A stretch of DNA of 64,000 nt, from assembly GCA_003478935.1 (NCBI GenBank), contig QUFP01000001.1:62001-126000 (forward strand), in the 5' to 3' direction. The stretch comes from Firmicutes bacterium AF25-13AC. Lineage in GTDB: Bacteria; Bacillota; Clostridia; Lachnospirales; Lachnospiraceae. Numbering within the stretch: position 1 is the stretch's first letter; the number at the start of each line of letters is the position of its first letter. Shown here piece after piece: positions 1 to 8,502 of the stretch. Under the pieces are notes generated by a model. It saw only the letters and a program-made list of their open reading frames with translations, was not told the DNA's origin and ran no database searches. The position numbers and the translations under genes were made by a program.

Positions 1-1
1 T

Positions 2-1222
2 GGACAGCCAACAATCTATTTTGATGAAGCTGTACTTCCTGCAATGGAAAAGGCTGGTATTTGTCACGAGGATGCCTGCCAATATGCAAATGACGGTTGT
101 ACAGAGACGGTAATTGCAGGAAAGAGTGCGATTGTTTTCTGGCAGTATGAGATGGTCAAAACAGTGGAACTTACCTTGTTTGGAGGAAACGAAAATCCGT
201 GTGTTAAGCCAGTTTCTATGAAAAAAAATAGCATACATGGGGCGGATTTTGTACCGAAAACAAATCTTTTGATTGGAATTGAATCAAAAAAACCACAGGA
301 GTTGACTACATTTTCTGAGTTTTTAAGTGCTTTCTTTGAGCAGATGGATCATCAGCTTGATCATTACTTTTTGATGATTAAACAGAAAATGCAGGAAGAC
401 CAGACAGTATCCATTACTAGTCCATTTACGGCAGGTACTTTTGAGAAATGTCTGCGTACCGGAAAAGATCCGCTTCGCGGAGGTGGCTTTGATATCACTA
501 ATTATCAGCTGCTTTCAGGAAGCATAGGAACAGCGGCCGACTGTTTATATGCAATACAGTCAGCTGTATATGAGAAAAAGCTAGTTACAATGGAAGAACT
601 GATCAAGGCACTTTCTGTTGATTTTGAAGGCTATGAAGTGTTAAGACAGCAGCTGTTGCATCTGCCAAAGTACGGAAACGATAAAAAGGAAGTAGATGCA
701 TTGGCGAAGCAGATTGCAGACCATTTTCTGGCGCGTGTCAATGCTTTTAGGGGACCAGAAGATACACTGTTGTATCCTGGTCTGTATAACATTGATTTTA
801 AAATTTTTGCTAATGTGACAGGTGCTACACCGGACGGACGACGTTTTCGCGATGCGATTGCAGAACACTGTAGTCCGACACCGGGGGCTGCAAAGAATGG
901 ACCGACAGCTATTTTGAACTCAGCATCAACGCTTCCTATGAAAGAGGGATTTGCATCCTCAGTGCTTCATCTGACGCTTGACAAAAATGGCTACAGTATG
1001 GGTGCAGACCGCATAAAAATAATAGATACACTTTTGCGTGCATCCGAAAAAAAGAAGATTCCGGTCTTGAGCCTTACTATGTATGATAAGGCGGAGCTTT
1101 TAGATGCCCAACTTCATCCCGAAAAGCATCTGGATTTGATTGTGCGAGTATGGGGCTTTCAGGCAAGATTTACAGAGCTTGATAAAGAACTTCAGGATCA
1201 TATTATCAATCGAATCAGCTGA
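2..1222 (+). CDS. glycyl radical enzyme, C-terminal part (5' end outside window)
   Basis: The frame is open from base 2, so the true start lies upstream and only about 406 residues are visible. The fragment has both family signatures: the thiyl-radical cysteine loop (N-D-G-C-T-E, near base 98) and the C-terminal glycyl-radical loop R-V-W-G-F (glycine codon 1154-1156), followed by the usual Q..II.R tail. The family (pyruvate formate-lyase, diol dehydratases, HypD, CutC and relatives) does radical chemistry without oxygen. The glycine loop lacks the common GYS serine, and the region before it diverges from the well-known subfamilies, so I cannot assign a substrate. The next gene is its activase, and then come fructokinase and fructosidase, which links it to fructose metabolism by context only. 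Confidence 0.9.
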   Translation, partial: GQPTIYFDEAVLPAMEKAGICHEDACQYANDGCTETVIAGKSAIVFWQYEMVKTVELTLFGGNENPCVKPVSMKKNSIHGADFVPKTNLLIGIESKKPQELTTFSEFLSAFFEQMDHQLDHYFLMIKQKMQEDQTVSITSPFTAGTFEKCLRTGKDPLRGGGFDITNYQLLSGSIGTAADCLYAIQSAVYEKKLVTMEELIKALSVDFEGYEVLRQQLLHLPKYGNDKKEVDALAKQIADHFLARVNAFRGPEDTLLYPGLYNIDFKIFANVTGATPDGRRFRDAIAEHCSPTPGAAKNGPTAILNSASTLPMKEGFASSVLHLTLDKNGYSMGADRIKIIDTLLRASEKKKIPVLSLTMYDKAELLDAQLHPEKHLDLIVRVWGFQARFTELDKELQDHIINRIS

Positions 1223-1240
1223 CAAGAATGGAGGCAAAGG

Positions 1241-2143
1241 GTGGAACAAACAGCAATGGTCATGGATATTCAGCGCTTTTCGATCCATGATGGACCAGGA
1301 ATTAGAACAACAGTGTTTTTAAAAGGATGTCATATGAGCTGTCTGTGGTGCCATAATCCAGAGTCCCAATATGCAAAGCCGCAGCTTATGTTTTATGAAG
1401 CGCAATGTATTGGCTGCGGACGATGTGTAAAAAAATGCATCCGATATACATTTAAGAAGAAAACACGGCCAAACACACAAAACCACGTTCTTTATGAGCC
1501 AGATCTTAAGATCTGTAGGGATTGTGAACAAATGAGAAGCTGCGCAGAAAACTGTCCGTCAGAGGCTCTTCGTCTGTGTGGAAGAACTATGACAGTGCAG
1601 GAAGTGATGACAGAAATTGAAAAGGATGTTGATTGCTATATTGATGGCGGAGGGGTCACTTTCTCAGGAGGAGAACCGCTTTTGCAAAGTGCATTTCTTA
1701 AAGAAATTCTTCCAAAATGTGCAGAAAAGAAAATTTCTGTCTGTCTTGACACAACACTTGAGGTTATGTGGGAGAAAATAGAGCCACTGTTGCCGTATGT
1801 CAGTTTGTTTTTGGTGGATGTTAAAATTTTGAATCCAGAGAAGGCATCTGTGTATCAAGGCATTTGCTATAAAAATATGCCGAAGAATTTAAAGCGGCTT
1901 TCTGATTTGAATATTCCGGTGATTATACGAGTGCCGCTCGCAAAAGGCATTAACGATACGCCAGAAGAAATCGAAAGGAGAGAGACTCTTTTGAAATCAC
2001 TGACCAACATCATTAGGATAGATTCTTTTTATGTGAGCAATCATGGAGCATCTAAGTATAAGGCGTTACAAAAAGAAATGATGTGGAAGGCAAGTGTAGC
2101 AGATGAAAAAAGCGATCAATTAGATATTGGAGGTATAAAATAA
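1241..2143 (+). CDS. glycyl-radical enzyme activating enzyme (radical SAM)
   Basis: This 300-residue radical-SAM protein has the CxxxCxxC cluster motif in G-C-H-M-S-C-L-W-C near residues 30-37. Two ferredoxin-like cysteine clusters follow (C-I-G-C-G-R-C and C-R-D-C...C-A-E-N-C-P, about residues 53-105), then the GGE box (T-F-S-G-G-E-P, about residue 143). That layout is typical of activases for non-PFL glycyl radical enzymes. It should cleave S-adenosylmethionine and install the glycyl radical on the upstream enzyme. The start is GTG 1241, preceded by a GGAGG about 6 bases away. It begins 19 bases after its partner's stop and ends one base before the fructokinase start, so the genes are almost certainly cotranscribed. 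Confidence 0.92.
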   Translation: MEQTAMVMDIQRFSIHDGPGIRTTVFLKGCHMSCLWCHNPESQYAKPQLMFYEAQCIGCGRCVKKCIRYTFKKKTRPNTQNHVLYEPDLKICRDCEQMRSCAENCPSEALRLCGRTMTVQEVMTEIEKDVDCYIDGGGVTFSGGEPLLQSAFLKEILPKCAEKKISVCLDTTLEVMWEKIEPLLPYVSLFLVDVKILNPEKASVYQGICYKNMPKNLKRLSDLNIPVIIRVPLAKGINDTPEEIERRETLLKSLTNIIRIDSFYVSNHGASKYKALQKEMMWKASVADEKSDQLDIGGIK

Positions 2144-2144
2144 A

Positions 2145-3107
2145 ATGAAACAGTATGATGTAACAGCACTTGGCGAACTTTTGATTGATTTTACAGAAAA
2201 TGGAACAAGTGCACAGGGAAATCCACTTTTTGAGGCTAATCCAGGCGGTGCACCATGTAATGTGCTTGCGATGCTTACAAAGCTTGGTCATAAAACTGCA
2301 TTTATTGGAAAGGTAGGAGATGACTTCTTTGGAAAGCAGTTAAGAGAAGCTATCACAGAGGTAGGAATTGATTCAACTGGACTTTTAAGCGATCCTGAAA
2401 TTCATACAACACTGGCAATGGTTCATACATATCCAGACGGTGATCGCGACTTTTCTTTCTACCGCAATCCGGGTGCTGATATGATGTTAAAGGAAGATGA
2501 GATTCCTACAGAGCTGATCAAAAACTCTAAAATCTTCCATTTTGGAACATTGTCCATGACACATGATGGTGTACGCGCTGCAACAAAAGAAGCAATCTCT
2601 ATTGCAGAAGAAGCAAATGCGCTTATTTCATTTGACCCGAATCTTCGCCCACCGCTGTGGAAGTCTTTAGATGATGCAAAAGAGCAGGTACTTTATGGTC
2701 TTGGTCATTGTAATATTTTAAAAATCTCTGACAATGAGATCCAGTGGCTTACCGGAAAAGAAGATTATACCGATGGTGTAAACTGGATTCGTGAGCGCTA
2801 CAATATTCCGCTGATTCTTGTATCTATGGGTAAGGAAGGAAGCCGTGCATATTATGAAGATAAGATTGTAGAGATAAAGCCATTTTTGCAGAAAAATACT
2901 ATTGAGACAACAGGTGCAGGTGATACCTTCTGCGGTTGTGTACTGCACTATATTTGTGAACATGGACTAGATAATCTTACAGAGGCTGATTTGACATCGA
3001 TGCTTACATTTGCAAATGCAGCAGCAGCAAGAATCACGACGCGAAAAGGTGCACTTCGTGTTATGCCAGATCGTGCAGAGATTGAGAAAGAGATTGTAAG
3101 CAGATAA
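2145..3107 (+). CDS. scrK: fructokinase, PfkB family
   Basis: This 320-residue ribokinase/PfkB-family sugar kinase carries the N-terminal glycine motif (N-P-G-G-A-P-C-N, about residue 30) and the C-terminal ATP/catalytic motif (G-A-G-D-T-F-C-G, about residue 255) with the catalytic Asp. It should phosphorylate fructose to fructose 6-phosphate in the cytoplasm. Its position directly before a GH32 fructosidase supports fructokinase over other PfkB sugars. The start ATG is one base after the activase stop, and the ribosome site lies in the end of the activase gene (GGAGGT). The specificity is inferred from context; the fold is clear. Confidence 0.85.
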   Translation: MKQYDVTALGELLIDFTENGTSAQGNPLFEANPGGAPCNVLAMLTKLGHKTAFIGKVGDDFFGKQLREAITEVGIDSTGLLSDPEIHTTLAMVHTYPDGDRDFSFYRNPGADMMLKEDEIPTELIKNSKIFHFGTLSMTHDGVRAATKEAISIAEEANALISFDPNLRPPLWKSLDDAKEQVLYGLGHCNILKISDNEIQWLTGKEDYTDGVNWIRERYNIPLILVSMGKEGSRAYYEDKIVEIKPFLQKNTIETTGAGDTFCGCVLHYICEHGLDNLTEADLTSMLTFANAAAARITTRKGALRVMPDRAEIEKEIVSR

Positions 3108-3125
3108 TAACAAAAAGGAGAAGGT

Positions 3126-4613
3126 ATGATCAGTCAGAAATTATCCGAAGCACGAGTGTATGAAATAAAAAAGGAAGCAGAGATTGAGATTGAAAATCGA
3201 CCTGTTTTTCATCTAACACCGCGTGTGGGCTGGCTAAATGATCCTAATGGTTTTTCATTTTATGACGGGTTGTATCATTTGTTTTATCAATACAATCCAT
3301 ATAGGCCATTTTGGGGACCTATGCATTGGGGTCATGTCATTAGCCGTGATTTGCTGCATTGGACATATCAGCCTGCAGTGCTTGCACCGGATCAGCCGTA
3401 TGACAATGGAAACGGCTGCTTTTCGGGCAGTGCGCAGACTCTTGATGATGGAAGGCAGATCCTTTTGTATACTGGAGTTTCATGGGAGAAACAGTCAGAT
3501 GGTTCTATGAAGGAAATCCAGCAGCAGTGCATAGCATCAGGCGATGGTGAAGTTTATGAAAAGTATGAAAAGAATCCTGTAATTTCATCTGATCAGCTTC
3601 CAAAAGGATATGACAGATCGAATTTTCGTGATCCGAAGCTTTGGAAAGAGAAAGATGGAAGTTGGCGCTGCGTTACGGTCAGTCGTAATGAGACAAATGG
3701 CGGAGGCGTTCTATTATTCGAAAGCTCAGACTGCATTTCATGGAAGTTTAAAAGTGTTATGGCAGAAAATATGAATCGCTTCGGGAGAATGTGGGAGTGT
3801 CCAGATTTCTTCACGCTTGATGGGCAAAATGTGCTGATCGTGAGCACGATGGAGATGGAGGCAGAGGAGCTTGAATATCCTAATGGAAACGGAGTGGTTT
3901 GTCAGATAGGTCACTTTGATAATCAGACAGGTCAGTTTCACGGTATTTCTTCTCAGTCAGTCGACTATGGCATTGATTTTTATGCACCACAGACTATGCT
4001 TGCACCAGACGGACGCAGGATTTTGATAGGCTGGATGCAAAATCTGGCATCGGTCAATCAACATTCGGAAAAGGAGCCTTGGTTTGGGCAGATGACCATT
4101 CCACGAGAATTGTCGGTTAAAAAAGGAAGATTGATCCAGCGTCCAGTAAGAGAGCTAGATGCCTGCCGCCACAATATGGTTTCATATACAAATGCAATAA
4201 TATCTGGAGAAAAGACGCTTAAGGGTGTTTGTGGACGTATCGCAGATATTGAGCTTTCAATTGCACCACAAAGTGAAGAAAATAGATATTATATGTTTGA
4301 AATGCGCTTTGCGCAGGATGACAAACATTATACGTCACTTCGTTACCATCCGCATGAGTCTGAGCTTGAGCTTGACAGAAGTTATTCTGGTTCAAGAATT
4401 GCAATGGTACATAAGCGTTCATGCAAGGTGCAAGACAACGGTGGATCACTCAAGCTTCGAGTTGTAATCGATCGTTTCAGCGCAGAAGTTTTTGTAAACG
4501 ATGGTGAGCAGGTGATGAGTATCACTTTTAAGACAGATTTAAAGGCAGAGAAAATTTCATTTGTTGCAGACGGTGTTGTTAAGATAGATATTTTAAAATA
4601 TGAGATAAGATAA
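3126..4613 (+). CDS. scrB: GH32 beta-fructosidase / sucrose-6-phosphate hydrolase
   Basis: This 495-residue protein has the three GH32 catalytic motifs: W-L-N-D-P-N-G with nucleophile D39, F-R-D-P-K with stabiliser D169, and W-E-C-P-D with acid/base E224. A C-terminal beta-sandwich domain follows (about residues 350-495). No signal peptide is visible, so it should act inside the cell on sucrose, sucrose 6-phosphate or short fructo-oligosaccharides, releasing fructose for the kinase upstream. The start ATG 3126 follows AAAAAGGAGAAGGT. Length and motifs match ScrB/SacA enzymes. Because the cluster has an ABC importer and no PTS, unphosphorylated fructosides are the likelier substrate. Confidence 0.88.
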   Translation: MISQKLSEARVYEIKKEAEIEIENRPVFHLTPRVGWLNDPNGFSFYDGLYHLFYQYNPYRPFWGPMHWGHVISRDLLHWTYQPAVLAPDQPYDNGNGCFSGSAQTLDDGRQILLYTGVSWEKQSDGSMKEIQQQCIASGDGEVYEKYEKNPVISSDQLPKGYDRSNFRDPKLWKEKDGSWRCVTVSRNETNGGGVLLFESSDCISWKFKSVMAENMNRFGRMWECPDFFTLDGQNVLIVSTMEMEAEELEYPNGNGVVCQIGHFDNQTGQFHGISSQSVDYGIDFYAPQTMLAPDGRRILIGWMQNLASVNQHSEKEPWFGQMTIPRELSVKKGRLIQRPVRELDACRHNMVSYTNAIISGEKTLKGVCGRIADIELSIAPQSEENRYYMFEMRFAQDDKHYTSLRYHPHESELELDRSYSGSRIAMVHKRSCKVQDNGGSLKLRVVIDRFSAEVFVNDGEQVMSITFKTDLKAEKISFVADGVVKIDILKYEIR

Positions 4614-4621
4614 AATGGATA

Positions 4622-4662
4622 AAATGATATGGCATTTGATGCAATGCCATATCATTTTTTTT
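4622..4662 (+). terminator. intrinsic terminator after the GH32 gene
   Basis: A perfect 15-bp stem (4622-4636 with 4643-4657) with a 6-base loop is followed by a run of eight T. It ends the first transcript (glycyl radical enzyme to GH32) before a separate promoter for the transporter genes. Confidence 0.9.
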
Positions 4663-4741
4663 GAAAGAAAAAATGAAAGAAAACAAGAATATAAATAAAA
4701 ATACACATCACAAAAGTTATATAAAAGTCATAATTGTTAAA

Positions 4742-4770
4742 TTTACACAAGATACAAGGGCGGATATAAT
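4742..4770 (+). promoter_or_regulatory. sigma-A-type promoter of the transporter operon
   Basis: TTTACA (4742-4747) and TATAAT (4765-4770) are separated by 17 bases. They lie 27 bases upstream of the first permease ATG, which has its own AAGGAGGAG site. The position just after a strong terminator fits an independently controlled operon start. Confidence 0.75.
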
Positions 4771-4796
4771 AAAAGAAAAAAAGGAGGAGTAAACAA

Positions 4797-5720
4797 ATGA
4801 GCAGTAGCACAAAAACGGGACAAAAATTAAGAAAACGTTTCAAAAAAGAACTGCCATTTCATTTGATGCTTTTACCAGCGGTAGTGATGGTAGTGCTTTT
4901 TAAGTACATTCCAATGGCAGGGTTGAGTATTGCTTTTCAGGATTACTCGCCGCTGTATAGCATTTTTGAACAGGAATGGTGCGGATGGGAAAATTTTAAG
5001 TATATTTTTTCACTTTCAACATTCCCAAGAGTCATTTACAACACACTGTTTATTGCAATTATGAAAATTGCAGCAGGTATTATTGTACCAGTTACAGTAG
5101 CACTTTTGCTGAATGAGGTTCGAAATATTGTTTACAAGAGAACATTGCAGACGATCGTGTATTTACCACATTTTATTTCATGGGTTGCTTTAGCAGGTAT
5201 TTTTCTTGACGTATTGGGAATGGATGGAATTGTGAATAATTTTTTGGCAACTATTGGATTGAACCGAGTGTATTTCCTTGGAGATGAAAAGGTGTTTCCA
5301 TTTACGATGGTTGTGACAGATACATGGAAAACATTTGGATGGAATACAATCGTTTATCTGGCAGCCATTACTGGTATTTCACCAGCACTTTATGAGGCAG
5401 CGGCACTAGACGGTGCAGGTCGATTCCGTCAGATCATTCATGTAGCAATTCCTAGTATTCTTCCAATCGTATTGCTGATGACGGTTCTTTCTATTGGTAA
5501 TGTACTTCGTGCAGGCTTTGATCAGATCTTTAATCTGTATTCACCACTTGTATATTCAACAGGAGATATAATTGACACATTTGTTTACAGAATGGGCATT
5601 TTGGGAGCACAGTTTGGTCCAGCAACAGCAGTTGGATTGTTCCAGTCGGTTGTATCGTGTGTGCTGATTGTTGCAGGATACTGGGCTGCTGAAAAGTTTG
5701 CAGGATATCAAGTATTCTAA
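4797..5720 (+). CDS. ABC sugar transporter permease, LplB type
   Basis: This 307-residue binding-protein-dependent permease has about six membrane segments. The first follows a basic N-terminus (residues 1-20), and the cytoplasmic EAA loop (Y-E-A-A-A-L-D-G-A-G, about residue 198) docks the ATPase. It resembles the LplB/YteP family that imports oligosaccharides or uronides with large binding proteins such as the one encoded at 6692. It pairs with the permease that starts 19 bases after its stop. No ATPase gene is present in the operon, so a shared multi-sugar ATPase elsewhere is likely. Confidence 0.88.
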   Translation: MSSSTKTGQKLRKRFKKELPFHLMLLPAVVMVVLFKYIPMAGLSIAFQDYSPLYSIFEQEWCGWENFKYIFSLSTFPRVIYNTLFIAIMKIAAGIIVPVTVALLLNEVRNIVYKRTLQTIVYLPHFISWVALAGIFLDVLGMDGIVNNFLATIGLNRVYFLGDEKVFPFTMVVTDTWKTFGWNTIVYLAAITGISPALYEAAALDGAGRFRQIIHVAIPSILPIVLLMTVLSIGNVLRAGFDQIFNLYSPLVYSTGDIIDTFVYRMGILGAQFGPATAVGLFQSVVSCVLIVAGYWAAEKFAGYQVF

Positions 5721-5739
5721 AGAAGGGAGGAGAAAAAAC

Positions 5740-6627
5740 ATGAAACCAACGAAAGGTCAGCGGATTTTTGCAATATTTAATTATATATTATTGACATTGC
5801 TTGCACTTTTATGTCTTCTTCCAATGTTGAATATTGTTGCACTGTCATTTTCATCAAGAAATATGGTAAATGCAGGAGCAGTTACCTTCCTTCCGAAGGA
5901 GTTTACGATCAGTTCCTATCTTTATATGCTTCAAAAGAGTGGATTGATTCCAGCATTGTTAGTAACAGTAAAGAGACTTGTGATAGGTGTGGTTTTAAAT
6001 CTGATTATGACGATTTCTGTAGCTTATCCGCTATCAAAGAGTGAGAAACATTTTAAGAGCCGCAAGTTCTATGTAGCTTTTTTTCTGATCACGATGATTT
6101 TTAATGGCGGTATCATTCCTACATATCTTGTGATTAAGCAGTTTCATATGCTGGATACCATATGGGCATTGATTCTTCCTAATTCAGTCACGATGTTTTA
6201 TGTACTTCTGATGCTTAACTTCTTTAGAGGTATTCCGGATGAGATTGAGGAAGCAGCTGTTGTGGATGGAGCAGGCTGGCTGACAATTCTTTTAAAAATT
6301 TATTTGCCATTGTCACTACCTTCTTTGGCGACGGTAACATTGTTTATTATTGTAGGACATTGGAATGAGTGGTTTGATGGTATGATTTACAACAATCATA
6401 CTGACAATTATCCGCTTATGACGTTTCTTCAATACCATGTATTAAATTTCAAAACTTCGGATCTTCGTCCAGAACAGATTGCAGCAAACCCAGCTCTGGC
6501 AGATCTGGAGGGTCGTTCAATAAAGTCTGCGGGTATTGTATTATGTACCCTTCCAGTTTTGGTATTTTACCCATTCCTTCAGAAATATTTCGTTACTGGT
6601 ATTACAGTGGGAAGCGTAAAGGGTTGA
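5740..6627 (+). CDS. ABC sugar transporter permease, YtcP type
   Basis: This second, 295-residue integral membrane subunit has about six membrane segments and an EAA loop (E-E-A-A-V-V-D-G-A-G, about residue 175). I chose ATG 5740 because GAAGGGAGG lies a suitable distance upstream. The open frame extends back into the upstream permease gene (to 5668), but that part reads as overlap. It forms the heterodimeric channel with the LplB-type partner. Members usually occur as LplB-YtcP-YtcQ sets, exactly as here. Confidence 0.88.
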   Translation: MKPTKGQRIFAIFNYILLTLLALLCLLPMLNIVALSFSSRNMVNAGAVTFLPKEFTISSYLYMLQKSGLIPALLVTVKRLVIGVVLNLIMTISVAYPLSKSEKHFKSRKFYVAFFLITMIFNGGIIPTYLVIKQFHMLDTIWALILPNSVTMFYVLLMLNFFRGIPDEIEEAAVVDGAGWLTILLKIYLPLSLPSLATVTLFIIVGHWNEWFDGMIYNNHTDNYPLMTFLQYHVLNFKTSDLRPEQIAANPALADLEGRSIKSAGIVLCTLPVLVFYPFLQKYFVTGITVGSVKG

Positions 6628-6691
6628 TATGAGTTTGTATTAATTATGTAAAAATGTGTGGATACACATAAAATAAAGGAGGATTTTTAAT

Positions 6692-8380
6692 ATGAAGAAA
6701 AAGAATTTATCCCTCATGTGTGCAGCAATGCTTGCAGCAACGGCAATTCCGGCAAATTTTGCAATGGCAGATGAGACAAAAGATGCAGAAAATTTAACAG
6801 AGTGGGCTATGGATGAGCCAGTTACGCTGACTGTCCTGAAAAACCAGAATCCGGCAACTGTAAATTATGCAGATGGTGAAAATCAGTATAATAACGTGTA
6901 TTATAATGCATATCGCGATAATCTTGGAATTACACTTGATTTTCAGATTTGTGCAAGTGGAGATGAGTATAGCCAGAAGGTAACGCTTGCTATTGCATCA
7001 GATGATCTTCCAGATCTTTTATATTTGCCAGTAGCTGAATATTCGCAGTTAGCAGAAGCTGGAAAACTGGCACCGCTTGACGATGTGCTAGAGCAGTATG
7101 GATCAGAGCTGACAAAGAAAAATCTGAATTCAGACGGTGGAAAAATTTTGGAAGCAGCAAAGAGAAATGATGTTTTATATGGTATCCCTAGCGGTAATGC
7201 AGAGCGTATTCCAAGTCAGTTCCTTTGGATTCGCAAAGATTGGTTGGATAAGTTAGGCTTAGATGTTCCTAAGACACTTGATGATGTTGTTGAGGTTGCC
7301 CGCGCATTTAAGAATGATGATCCAGATGGCAATGGTGTTGATGATACATGGGGACTTGGTGTTTGTAATGAGATGTCTGATTATGCTGGATATGGAACAA
7401 TAGAAGGTGTTGTCAACGCATTTGGAGGATCTATTCTTCAATATATGTGGATGCCAAATGATGACGGAACAGTATCCTATGAGCCAACATCACAGGAAAC
7501 TAGAAATGCTCTTGAGAAGTTGGCAGCTATGTATTCCGAAGGTTTGATTAACGAAGAATTTGGTGTATCAGACACTGATGCAATTAGTGAGGCAGTTGCA
7601 GCAGGAACATGTGGACTGTTCTATGGAACAGATGGTATATCATGGGGAGCTGGCCGCGATGCGATTGCAAATAATAATGATTGTGGATGGATGGTTATCA
7701 ATGCACCTTCAGTGGAAGGTGGAGATGCAACAGCATATTCCTATACAAATTTCGATTATGTTTATGCAGTCAATGCAAACTGTGAGCATCCAGAAGCATT
7801 GATTAAATTGATTAACTTTAACAATGACCGTATCAATAGTCCAGATGCAACACTTGACAGTCTGGAAGTATGGGGCGTAAATTCAAAAACTGGTATTAAT
7901 CAGTGTGATTATACATATGCACTTCTTGATCCATATTTGAATAAGGCAATTGGATATAACACAACGATTGGACAGGTATTTGCAGGAGAATTAAAGCCAG
8001 AAGAGCTTATGCCAGAGGCATATCGTTACTATGTTGGTATTAAGCGTTACGTAGACGAAGGATATGACAAAACTGGAAGTGCAAATCCAGATGATTTGAC
8101 GGCGTTCCAGTATGCAATGTGTTGGGGACCGAAGTTTGGTTCATGGACACGTTATTCTGAGCTGCGTGATGCTGGAATGAAGATGAGTGTTTATACAGGT
8201 GCACCGACAAAGACAATGATGAAGCGTTGGTCTACACTTCTTGCATTACAGGATGAAACATTTGTAAAAATTATATCTGGAAGTCTTGACATTGAAGCGT
8301 TTGATGATTTTGTAACTCAGTGGAACGAGCAGGGTGGATCTACTATTCAGGAAGAAATTGCTGAAATGTATATGAAGTAA
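6692..8380 (+). CDS. ABC transporter extracellular solute-binding protein (YtcQ/LipO-like)
   Basis: This 562-residue protein has a classic export signal: basic K-K-K-N, a hydrophobic core at residues 8-24, and a likely cleavage after A-M-A near residue 26. The mature part reads like the large extracellular binding proteins of the YtcQ family (D-L-P-D-L-L-Y and W-I-R-K-D-W-L-D-K-L-G, a typical family signature). It should capture the imported fructoside at the cell surface. The only cysteine in the signal region is not in a convincing lipobox, so membrane anchoring is unclear. The ribosome site is AAAGGAGG, and a strong hairpin follows the gene, as often seen after highly expressed binding proteins. 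Confidence 0.88.
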   Translation: MKKKNLSLMCAAMLAATAIPANFAMADETKDAENLTEWAMDEPVTLTVLKNQNPATVNYADGENQYNNVYYNAYRDNLGITLDFQICASGDEYSQKVTLAIASDDLPDLLYLPVAEYSQLAEAGKLAPLDDVLEQYGSELTKKNLNSDGGKILEAAKRNDVLYGIPSGNAERIPSQFLWIRKDWLDKLGLDVPKTLDDVVEVARAFKNDDPDGNGVDDTWGLGVCNEMSDYAGYGTIEGVVNAFGGSILQYMWMPNDDGTVSYEPTSQETRNALEKLAAMYSEGLINEEFGVSDTDAISEAVAAGTCGLFYGTDGISWGAGRDAIANNNDCGWMVINAPSVEGGDATAYSYTNFDYVYAVNANCEHPEALIKLINFNNDRINSPDATLDSLEVWGVNSKTGINQCDYTYALLDPYLNKAIGYNTTIGQVFAGELKPEELMPEAYRYYVGIKRYVDEGYDKTGSANPDDLTAFQYAMCWGPKFGSWTRYSELRDAGMKMSVYTGAPTKTMMKRWSTLLALQDETFVKIISGSLDIEAFDDFVTQWNEQGGSTIQEEIAEMYMK

Positions 8381-8445
8381 AAATTATTCAGATTAATATA
8401 AAGTAAAATTGAATTGTAGGTCTGAATAGCTATTAAAATTTAAAT

Positions 8446-8474
8446 GTGGGCAGGAAGGCGTTTTTCCTGCCCAC
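8446..8474 (+). other. intercistronic hairpin after the binding-protein gene
   Basis: An 11-bp perfect stem (8446-8456 with 8464-8474) and 7-base loop sit between the binding-protein stop and the next ribosome site. No T-run follows, so it looks more like an mRNA-stabilising or partial-termination element than a full terminator. This would favour the binding protein over the downstream enzymes. Confidence 0.65.
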
Positions 8475-8502
8475 TTGCAGATTATAGAAAGGGATTGTTT
8501 AT

